64,000 bases of DNA, from positions 1 to 64,000 of the forward strand of contig NZ_JAAKZI010000025.1 in assembly GCF_011045165.1 (NCBI RefSeq). Direction: 5' to 3'. A program made the position numbers and the translations under genes. The stretch is from Arthrobacter silviterrae (GTDB lineage: Bacteria; Actinomycetota; Actinomycetes; Actinomycetales; Micrococcaceae). The notes beneath the pieces were generated by a model that did no database searches, was not told where the DNA came from, and worked only from the letters and a program-made list of their open reading frames with translations. Of this stretch, positions 45,620 through 52,110 are shown piece after piece (the stretch's first letter is position 1; the number at the start of each line of letters is the position of its first letter).

Positions 45620-45693
45620 GGGCGCATAGCTCAGGCGGTTAGAGCGCTTCGCTGATAACGAAGAGGTCCCAGGTTCAAGTCCTGGTGCGCCCA
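45620..45693 (+). tRNA. tRNA-Ile (anticodon GAT)
   Basis: A 74-nt cloverleaf. Acceptor arms GGGCGCA and TGCGCCC pair fully, the anticodon stem CTTCG/CGAAG encloses loop CTGATAA with anticodon GAT, and the T-loop is GGTTCAAGTCC. No encoded CCA. This is the ileT found after gyrA in actinobacteria. Confidence 0.97.
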
Positions 45694-45731
45694 CGGAACC
45701 ATTGCCGGTTCCCAGTCAAGGATGGTGTGCA

Positions 45732-45851
45732 GTGCGCAAGTTGCTGGTTTTAGCCGCAGCTTTGGGCGCTGCGGTTTTCTTGAACAGGAAGTGGCAGGAT
45801 TCCAAGGTTGCCAAGGCAACGTGGAGCAAGGCGACGGACACCGTCAACTAG
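45732..45851 (+). CDS. DLW-39 family microprotein
   Basis: A 39-aa protein: MRKLLVLAAALGAAVFLN, then RKWQDSKVAKATWSKATDTVN. Its GTG start has AAGGA 9 bp upstream. Length and sequence match the actinobacterial DLW-39 family, named for length and a conserved W, which is encoded in this position between the ileT and alaT tRNA genes. The N-terminal half is one hydrophobic helix, so it is probably membrane-anchored. Function unknown. Confidence 0.88.
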   Translation: MRKLLVLAAALGAAVFLNRKWQDSKVAKATWSKATDTVN

Positions 45852-45877
45852 TTCCAAAAGTACTGAACCACCCCCAT

Positions 45878-45953
45878 GGGGGCATGGCGCAATTGGTAGC
45901 GCACCTGCTTTGCAAGCAGGGGGTTCGGGGTTCGAGTCCCCGTGCCTCCACCA
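45878..45953 (+). tRNA. tRNA-Ala (anticodon TGC)
   Basis: Acceptor GGGGGCA pairs with TGCCTCC (one G-T pair). The anticodon stem-loop CCTGCTTTGCAAGCAGG holds anticodon TGC, and the T-arm is CGGGGTTCGAGTCCCCG. The CCA end is encoded (45951-45953). It matches alaT of the gyrA region. Confidence 0.97.
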
Positions 45954-45958
45954 TGGTA

Positions 45959-45986
45959 AACACCCCGGCCAGCAGGCCGGGGTGTT
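45959..45986 (+). terminator. Strong terminator after tRNA-Ala
   Basis: 12-bp arms AACACCCCGGCC and GGCCGGGGTGTT with loop AGCA, followed by TTGTTTTGTT. A typical intrinsic terminator 5 bp after the tRNA CCA. Confidence 0.9.
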
Positions 45987-46029
45987 TTGTTTTGTTCGGG
46001 AAGCAGCCCGGGTGCCCTACTGTTGACAG

Positions 46030-46911
46030 GTGATCTTATTCTTGGCGGTTCTGGGCATTGTGGGTGTTTCGGCATCCGGGCCGATCATGGCAGCAACGGC
46101 CGCCCCCGCCCTGACCATCGCCTTTTGGCGCAATGCCCTCGGCGCGCTCACGATGGGTGCACCCGTGCTGGTGGGCGGCAGGGGCTCAATCGCCTCACTG
46201 GGACGCACGGAACTTAAGTTTTCGGCCATTGCCGCCATTGCCCTGGCCCTGCACTTTGCGTGTTTCATTACGTCCGTGAAGCTGACAAGCGTAGCGGCCG
46301 CAACAGCGCTGGTCTGCCTGCAGGCCGCCTGGATTGCCCTTTTCCAGTGGCTTCGGGGACGGCGTCCGCCATTCCTCATTGTCCTGGGACTGGGCGTGGC
46401 CCTGGGAGGCGTGGTGGTGATTACCGGATTTGATGTGGGCGTCTCCGGTGATGCGCTGGTGGGCGACCTTCTGGCCCTGGCCGGCGGCGCCCTGGCCGCC
46501 GTGTACACGCTGGCTGGGTCGCGGGCCCGCAAGAGCATGTCAACGCCGCTGTATTCGAGCATTTGCTACGGCATCGCATCAGTGGTCCTGCTCGCAATGT
46601 GCCTTGCCCTGGGGCAGCCACTGATTGCCATTCCGCCGGTAGCCTGGCTGGGCATCATTGCCGTCACCGTGGCCGCCCAAATCATGGGGCACACCATCTT
46701 CAACCACTTGCTGGCGACCATTTCCCCGCTGGTGGTCTCCATGATGATCCTGTTGGAAATTCCCGGGGCCGCCTTGCTGGCCGGCATCTTCCTGGGTGAA
46801 ATGCTCCCGGCCGGGACATACCTGGGGCTGGCCCTGATCATTGCCGGGCTGGCCGTTGTGGTGCTGCACCAAGGCCGCGGAGGACTCAAGCGGACATCGA
46901 CGGCCGGTTAA
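46030..46911 (+). CDS. EamA/DMT-superfamily transporter
   Basis: A 293-aa integral membrane protein with about ten hydrophobic segments in two EamA repeats. Repeat one has the typical FWRNALGALTM and SVAAATALVCLQAAWIALFQ; repeat two has IGHTIFNHLLA-like HTIFNHLLATISPLVVSM and LEIPGAALLAGIFLGE. These match drug/metabolite exporters of the RhaT/YdcZ-EamA type. GTG 46030 lies 44 bp after the tRNA terminator and has no clear ribosome site, so leaderless translation or another start is possible. Substrate unknown. Confidence 0.88.
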   Translation: MILFLAVLGIVGVSASGPIMAATAAPALTIAFWRNALGALTMGAPVLVGGRGSIASLGRTELKFSAIAAIALALHFACFITSVKLTSVAAATALVCLQAAWIALFQWLRGRRPPFLIVLGLGVALGGVVVITGFDVGVSGDALVGDLLALAGGALAAVYTLAGSRARKSMSTPLYSSICYGIASVVLLAMCLALGQPLIAIPPVAWLGIIAVTVAAQIMGHTIFNHLLATISPLVVSMMILLEIPGAALLAGIFLGEMLPAGTYLGLALIIAGLAVVVLHQGRGGLKRTSTAG

Positions 46912-46917
46912 CAGGCT

Positions 46918-46949
46918 GTGGCCCCGGATCAGCTGAGATCCAGGGCCAC
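46918..46949. terminator. Hairpin between convergent genes
   Basis: Arms GTGGCCC.GGATC and GATCC.GGGCCAC with a 6-base loop, located 7 bp after the transporter stop and 30 bp before the end of the leftward gene. It probably serves both strands; no strong U tract. Confidence 0.5.
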
Positions 46950-46978
46950 TTGCCACAAACGTTGACGCCGGGCGAAGG

Positions 46979-47848
46979 CTATTTGTTGGGAGCCTTCGGC
47001 TTCGGCGTGGTGTCCTTGGCTGCCGGCTCCGGGATCGTGGCTGCATCCTCCGGGCCGGCGTCAGCCGCGGATTCGGCAGCGTCCACAGTATCCAGTCCGT
47101 CGGTGCTGACGGCAGCCGCGGGCACGGGGGCCGGCTTTGCCTGCGGCTCCTCGGGAACTGCCGCCGGAACGGTTGCGACGGGGGCCGGGGTGGTGACAGG
47201 GACGGGAGTCTTCCACGGGTCCGGCACCGGCTTGGATGCCTTCCACGCGGCAACGCCCGCGGCCGTGGCCGCCGCAATGATACCCAGCACGATCCAACCC
47301 TTGCCGCCCTTCTTCTGGCTCCGCTTGAGCTCAGCCGCGGCCTGCCTAGCTGCCGCAGCGGCAGCCTTTTCGGCCTTGGCCAGGGCCCGCTTGCCGCCCG
47401 CCACCTTGGCGACCACCACGTTTGCCGGCTCCGAGGCACTTGTCTTTTCCAAAGCGGATCCAACGGCCTGGGCGGCATCGCCCAACTTTTCCGAGAACAG
47501 CGGGATGTAGTCCCCAACCATCTTGTCCTTGGCGGAGGTGAGCGCGGGAGTTGCCCTGTTCAGGGCCTCCTGGACCCGTGGAGCGGCATCGTCAAAGGCA
47601 TCGGAAATCCTCGGCCCAAGCCGGCCCAGGCCGTCCTGGATTTTCGGCGTAACGGAAGCTACGCCGTCGGCGGTGAACTGTGCAGCCTTGCGAATGCCTT
47701 CCTGAACTTTGGGGGAGGCATTGTCGATGCCCTTTTGAATCTTCGGCGCAGCCCAGTCGCGGGCAGCCTCGACACGGGGCGTGGCCCATTCCACGCCGGT
47801 GGTGAGGGACTCTTCCAAGTCGTGGGTCAAGCGTTCTACTGTCTTCAC
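46979..47848 (-). CDS. Repeat-rich membrane-anchored protein of unknown function
   Basis: A 289-aa protein I do not recognise as a named family. The N-terminal 100 residues hold about seven copies of a short helical repeat of the form [AST]P[KR][VI]Q.[GA] (TPRVEAA, APKIQKG, SPKVQEG, TPKIQDG, GPRISDA, APRVQEA, TPALTSA), likely an amphipathic alpha-helical array. An Ala/Lys-rich coiled region follows, then a membrane helix (GWIVLGIIAAATAAGVAAW at about residues 187-205) and a Pro/Ala/Val-rich extracellular tail. It resembles in style the DUF5324-type proteins of streptomycetes. GGAGGAAAACG precedes the ATG. Probably envelope-associated. Confidence 0.75.
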   Translation of the reverse strand: MKTVERLTHDLEESLTTGVEWATPRVEAARDWAAPKIQKGIDNASPKVQEGIRKAAQFTADGVASVTPKIQDGLGRLGPRISDAFDDAAPRVQEALNRATPALTSAKDKMVGDYIPLFSEKLGDAAQAVGSALEKTSASEPANVVVAKVAGGKRALAKAEKAAAAAARQAAAELKRSQKKGGKGWIVLGIIAAATAAGVAAWKASKPVPDPWKTPVPVTTPAPVATVPAAVPEEPQAKPAPVPAAAVSTDGLDTVDAAESAADAGPEDAATIPEPAAKDTTPKPKAPNK

Positions 47849-47987
47849 GTTTTCCTCCAGATGTCAGGGTCTTCACCATTTAGCCTACGTCGCGCATGGC
47901 GCACCTGCCATGCTCCTTGAGTTCGCCCGGCGCGGAAAGTCCCCCGTGGGCGGGAATTTTGCCAGTTTGACATGGCAGAATGTCGCC

Positions 47988-48530
47988 ATGACTGCTATCC
48001 CAACCGCAAAAGCAACTATCAACACCAGCCTGGGCGACATCGTGGTGAACCTGTTTGGCAACCACGCACCCAAGACGGTCGCCAACTTTGTTGGCCTGGC
48101 CACCGGTGAAATCGAATGGACCCACCCGGGCACCGGTGAGAAGACGAACGCGCCGCTGTACAACGGGACCATTTTCCACCGCATCATCAAGGACTTCATG
48201 ATCCAGGGCGGCGATCCGCTGGGCCGCGGCATTGGCGGACCGGGCTTCCAGTTCGACGACGAGATCAACCCCGACCTGAACTTCAACGACCCGTACAAGT
48301 TCGCCATGGCCAACGCCGGTATCCAGGGCGGCCGCGGCACCAACGGTTCACAGTTCTTCATCACCACGGTCAACACCAGCTGGCTCCAGGGCAAGCACAC
48401 TATTTTTGGTGAAGTTGCCGACGATTCCTCCAAGGCAGTCGTTGACGCCATTGAGGGTGTTTCCACCGGTCCCGGCGACAAGCCGCGCGAGGACGTTGTC
48501 ATCAACTCGGTCACCGTCGAGCAACTCTAG
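47988..48530 (+). CDS. ppiA: Peptidyl-prolyl cis-trans isomerase, cyclophilin type
   Basis: A 180-aa cyclophilin that catalyses proline isomerisation in the cytosol (no signal peptide). Catalytic and binding residues appear in TIFHRIIKDFMIQGGDP (the F-H-R and M-I-Q-G-G), FAMANAGIQGGRGTNGSQFFIT and W-L-Q-G-K-H-T-I-F-G. The ATG at 47988 begins MTAIPTAKATINTSLGD. Syntenic to Rv0009, after the tRNA genes. Confidence 0.95.
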   Translation: MTAIPTAKATINTSLGDIVVNLFGNHAPKTVANFVGLATGEIEWTHPGTGEKTNAPLYNGTIFHRIIKDFMIQGGDPLGRGIGGPGFQFDDEINPDLNFNDPYKFAMANAGIQGGRGTNGSQFFITTVNTSWLQGKHTIFGEVADDSSKAVVDAIEGVSTGPGDKPREDVVINSVTVEQL

Positions 48531-48659
48531 CTACGGGCTTCACCTCCCTTTGGACCCACCCGGCTGCCGGGGTCCGCGCAGGCCAAGCCATTTTCGGCTG
48601 GGCCTGCCCGGGCACCGGCGGCCACACACTTTTAAGCCTCTTCCCAAGGAACCACCACC

Positions 48660-49526
48660 ATGAGCTCTGCATATCCGGCACCGGGAACCCCTGTGGGGGC
48701 GCCAGTCTGCCCACGGCACCCAGACCGCGTCTCCTATGTGAGCTGCCAGCGGTGTGGCCGGCCAACGTGCCCGGACTGCCAGCGAAGTGCGGCCGTGGGC
48801 ATCCAATGCGTGGACTGCGTCCGTGAGTCCGCCAAGGCCGTGCGGGCGCGCCGGACCATTTTTGGCGGCGGGGTGACCACCGGCCGTCCCGTGGTCACCA
48901 TCACCATGATGGCCATCTGCGTGGCCATGTTTGTTCTGGACTGGGCCATCCCCAAGGACTTCATCTTCCAGAACTTTGCCTACGCGCCGTTCACCACGGA
49001 AACCCAGCCATGGCGCATGGTGACGTCTGCGTTCCTGCATTCCACGAACGTCATGCACATTGCGTTTAATATGTACGCTCTGTGGATTTTGGGCAGCGCC
49101 CTGGAACCTGCCTTCGGCCGGCTGCGCTTCCTGGCTGTCTATCTCATCAGCGCGCTGGCCGGGTCGGTTGCAGTTTTGTTGATGTTCGCGGACCCGCTGA
49201 CTCCTGTGGTGGGGGCCTCTGGCGCCATATTTGGCCTCTTTGGCGCGCTCTTCGTGGTCCAGAAGAAGCGCGGCGGGGACCTGCGCCAAATTGTGGTGCT
49301 GCTGCTCATAAATGCCGCACTGGGGTTCTTCATCCCCAACATTGCCTGGCAGGCGCACCTGGGCGGGCTGATCGCCGGCGCGCTGTGCACTGTGGCCATT
49401 GCCTACGCCCCGGCCAACGCCCGGCGCAATGTGGTCCAGTGGGGCGGCATGGCCGCCGTCGTGCTTGTCATGGTGGGGCTTGCCCTTTACAAGGTCTCCA
49501 CCTTTCCCCCTTACGTGGTGGGTTAG
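48660..49526 (+). CDS. Rhomboid-family intramembrane serine protease
   Basis: A 288-aa protein with about six to seven membrane helices. The catalytic Ser is in GASGAIFGLFG and the catalytic His in WQAHLGGLIAG; the HIAFNMYALWILG region is the conserved helix 2 motif. Before the membrane domain the first 60 residues carry a B-box-like zinc-binding cluster (CPRH, CQRC, CPDC, CVDC), typical of actinobacterial rhomboids. AAGGAACCACCACC precedes the ATG. It should cleave single-pass membrane proteins; the substrate is unknown. Confidence 0.94.
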   Translation: MSSAYPAPGTPVGAPVCPRHPDRVSYVSCQRCGRPTCPDCQRSAAVGIQCVDCVRESAKAVRARRTIFGGGVTTGRPVVTITMMAICVAMFVLDWAIPKDFIFQNFAYAPFTTETQPWRMVTSAFLHSTNVMHIAFNMYALWILGSALEPAFGRLRFLAVYLISALAGSVAVLLMFADPLTPVVGASGAIFGLFGALFVVQKKRGGDLRQIVVLLLINAALGFFIPNIAWQAHLGGLIAGALCTVAIAYAPANARRNVVQWGGMAAVVLVMVGLALYKVSTFPPYVVG

Positions 49527-50074
49527 GGCTTGAGCCGGCGGTAGTCGCCGGCGTAGTGGAGCAGTGGTGAGGCCTCTGGAGACGGCCCGGCCTCGCTGCC
49601 CATACCCACCACTTCCCCCACCACCAGCAGGTGCGTGGCCGCCACATGGACGGCCGTGGTGGCGACCTCAAAGTAGGCCAGGGAGCCGGCAATGACGGCG
49701 CAGCCGGTGGCCGGCCCGCGCTTGAACTCGATCTGGTTGAGCAGGCCCTCTGTTGGCGTGCCCGGGCTAGCCAGCCAGTTAGCGGCCCGCTTTTGCTCCG
49801 TAGGGAGCAGCGTCAGGGCCCACTGTCCCGACTCGACTACCGCCTGGGCAATCCTGGACCCTTCATAGAGGCTCACCAAAAGTGTCGGAGGGTCATAGGA
49901 CACTGAGAGGTAGGCGGTCACCGTGGCGGCGTAGTCACGGCCGCGCAGCACGGTGCTGACAATGGCGACGCCTGCGGCCTGCTCGGCGCCCAGCCGGCGA
50001 AACTCATCGATGTCCGCTTGCGTGGGTGCCTGTGGGGATACGCGTTGGGAGTCGAGCGGCTCTGTGAGTTCCAT
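49523..50074 (-). CDS. Flavin reductase-like domain protein
   Basis: A 183-aa FMN-binding split-barrel protein of the flavin reductase/NADH:FMN oxidoreductase group (the ActVB/HpaC-like fold). Family segments are GVAIVSTVLRGRDYAATVTAYLS, PPTLLVSLYEGSRIAQAV and GQWALTLL. The start ATG 50074 (MELTEPLDSQ) has GGAGG only 1 base away, so another start is possible. It is convergent with the rhomboid gene, the stops overlapping by 4 bp. No monooxygenase partner lies nearby. Its promoter region is the DnaA-box cluster. Confidence 0.85.
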   Translation of the reverse strand: MELTEPLDSQRVSPQAPTQADIDEFRRLGAEQAAGVAIVSTVLRGRDYAATVTAYLSVSYDPPTLLVSLYEGSRIAQAVVESGQWALTLLPTEQKRAANWLASPGTPTEGLLNQIEFKRGPATGCAVIAGSLAYFEVATTAVHVAATHLLVVGEVVGMGSEAGPSPEASPLLHYAGDYRRLKP

Positions 50075-50100
50075 GCCTCCATGGTCCCATGGCTGCCTAA

Positions 50101-50431
50101 TTGTCCACAGGCTTGTCCACACATGGGCATAACTTACAGACTTGTAGTTCTAGAAGGTGAAAACCCGTCGAACAGCTACTTGTCCACATGGTTGTTCACA
50201 CTGGGTATAAGTTACACACATGTAATTCCACAGCTGTGGATTACTTTCTGGCGGCACTGTCCCGCAATTAAGAGGAAATCTGGCATAAGTTATCCACTTC
50301 TGTGGATAACTTTGTGAACAACCGGGTGCGGAGTGGTTTTCGAATACGGCCTGTGGATAGTTCGAATAAGTTGTCAACGTCCGTGGATAAGTTTCGGATC
50401 GATGCCGTCACGATCCACATCCTGTGGATAA
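50101..50431. other. Dense DnaA-box cluster outside oriC
   Basis: A 330-bp non-coding stretch with two perfect DnaA boxes (TGTGGATAA at 50301-50309 and 50423-50431). Single-mismatch boxes are at 50101-50109, 50113-50121 and 50180-50188 (all TTGTCCACA), 50235-50243 (TGTGGATTA), 50290-50298 (TTATCCACT), 50352-50360 (TGTGGATAG) and 50382-50390 (CGTGGATAA), plus weaker ones. It is more AT-rich than its surroundings. The box density equals or exceeds that of either half of oriC. It lies between the flavin reductase and AlkB-like genes, 15 kb from dnaA. Confidence 0.75.
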
Positions 50432-50579
50432 CCATGGGGACAAGGTGTGAACAACAATAATTGCCGGCGTGCTGCAGGTTCACACGCCGGCTGCCAGCGT
50501 TCTCCATTTCGTGTCGCCGGCGGGCTGCCGGAGCTGGAGCGTCAATGGCGGCTGGGCAGGTGCGTGGTGCCGGTGTCGC

Positions 50580-51254
50580 TCATTGCCCGCTCATTCCGGT
50601 CACGCGCATGGTGATGTTGATGCGCCCGGTTGCCAGCCCGCAGCCATCAGGGGCAGTCCCTGGGTAGATGCGGGGGACGCCATGGTAGGCGAAGCGTGAG
50701 GCGCCTCCGAAGACGAACAGGTCGCCGGAGGAAAGGCTGATGTCTTCGTACGGTTTGGACCTGTTGTCTGCGTTTCCAAAGCGGAACTGGCAGGTGTCCC
50801 CGATCGACAAGGACACCACCGGGGCCTTGGAGAGTTCGTCCTTGTCCTGGTGCATTCCCATCCGGGCGGTCGCGTCGTAGTAGTTCACCAGCGCCGTGTC
50901 GGGGGTGTAGTCGTCGCCGGCATGTGGATCTCCGCTTGCCTCGACGAGTGCCTTTCTGCCCAGCCGGACCATCCAGTCGGGGAAGTCAAGAACGCGGTTG
51001 CCATTCACGTCGACGGCGTCGCGCGTGTATTGGTACGGGCGCCAGTGCCAGCCCAGACAGACAGTCTTGACGGACATTTCATGACCGCCAACTTTTGCCG
51101 AACGGATGGGCACTGGCCCGCTGGCCCATTCCTTGAATCGGGCGACCAGCCATTTCTGCTGCTCCATATTCAGCCAGTTCGGAACGTGGACTGCCCCGGG
51201 GGCCAGCTCGCGGCGGGGCCGCTCCATGAGGTCATCCCCAAACAAGTAGTTCAT
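50580..51254 (-). CDS. alkB: AlkB-like 2-oxoglutarate/Fe(II) dioxygenase
   Basis: A 224-aa demethylase of the AlkB family, which removes alkyl lesions from DNA or RNA bases. Iron ligands are H-x-D in GMHQDKDELS and His in FAYHGVPRIYPG; the 2-oxoglutarate contacts include YYD (in LVNYYDATARM) and R-x-N-I-T-x-R (RINITMR). Upstream AAGGAA is 8 bp from ATG 51254. The protein is about the usual AlkB length. It stands alone; no ada or alkA gene is adjacent. Confidence 0.93.
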   Translation of the reverse strand: MNYLFGDDLMERPRRELAPGAVHVPNWLNMEQQKWLVARFKEWASGPVPIRSAKVGGHEMSVKTVCLGWHWRPYQYTRDAVDVNGNRVLDFPDWMVRLGRKALVEASGDPHAGDDYTPDTALVNYYDATARMGMHQDKDELSKAPVVSLSIGDTCQFRFGNADNRSKPYEDISLSSGDLFVFGGASRFAYHGVPRIYPGTAPDGCGLATGRINITMRVTGMSGQ

Positions 51255-51549
51255 GGGGCCGTTCCTTCCAAAGTGAATGAGGCATCGCGGACGCGCCAGC
51301 TGTTGTAGTCTGCTCAGCTTTCCATTCCGTCGATGGGGTAGCTCGCCGGGCCATTTGGCTCCATCCTAGGCGTGTTCCACAACGACCCAAGGGCCTCCCT
51401 TCGGATTCGTAGTCCGCCTCCCTTTGGGATATTTGCCACGGAGGAATGCTTGGCCGCACAATCAGGGAAAGAACGTTAATGACTTGTTGCACACCGGTCT
51501 AGTGGCTTCGCACGCACTTGCCACAAGCCCCGGTTGGGAGGATGGTGTC
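51255..51549. other. Non-coding interval upstream of alkB
   Basis: About 300 bp between the alkB start and the MerR/TipAS remnant. No family-like ORF, repeat or clear hairpin seen. Confidence 0.4.
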
Positions 51550-51899
51550 ATGCCCACTACGGATCCCGGTGGTGCGGAAACGGCGGGTGCAATTGCTGCG
51601 TGACCTCGAAGTTCCCCTGCTGGAGATTCCTTCCCTGCCCAACGCCAATTCTGTTGACCGGCTAGTGAAAGCAGACGAGACGGGCGTGCTGCTGTCGGCC
51701 GGGGATCAAGCACGCGCATTCGGTGCGGGGTGGGATCCGTCGTGGCAGGCAGCCGCTCGCGCGCGGCTTTGACACCGAGCAGGGGTTCGCCAATTTTTAT
51801 GACGGGATTGAGCCAGGGCTGGGCCATTGGATGAGGCAGGTTATCAACGCCAATGCACTGTCCCACGGGATCGACCCGGCAACTGCCGCGTGGGGATAG
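51550..51899 (+). pseudogene. Remnant of a MerR-family regulator with TipAS domain
   Basis: Two pieces in different frames. The first (frame ending at 51772) has a MerR-like second-helix region RRVQLLRDLEVPLLEI, then sequence ending AFGAGWDPSWQAAARARL. The second (frame ending at the TAG 51897-51899) reads RGFDTEQGFANFYDGIEP, then GLGHWMRQVINANALSHG, which fits the end of a TipAS (antibiotic-recognition) domain. The pieces meet near 51765, implying a frameshift. Together they are about 110 codons against roughly 250 for an intact TipA-type regulator, so internal parts and the DNA-binding start are lost. Confidence 0.5.
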
Positions 51900-52110
51900 C
51901 CCCCTACCATCCCGGGCCGAGTGCGGCATCGTTGACAGCCTTTTCACCTTTGGTGGACAAATGGCTGCGAATCGTCGACGAACGGCGGGTCATTCCATAG
52001 ACTAAGGCCAAGTGGTCATCCTGCCATGGCGCCACTTCGCGTCCAGGCAGCACTTGGTCTCGCTGTTGGCGGTTCGTTCTGCTGCGGCGGCATATGGGGA
52101 ATGGGGTACT

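Noticed and set aside
51232-51492. 86-codon minus-strand ORF overlapping the alkB start
   Set aside because: No family resemblance, poor ribosome site, and it overlaps the secure alkB start.
52012-52110. N-terminal 33-residue extension of the LuxR-type regulator
   Set aside because: The sequence before GTG 52111 lacks domain similarity and the internal GTG has GGGG 4 bp upstream; the longer start cannot be fully excluded.
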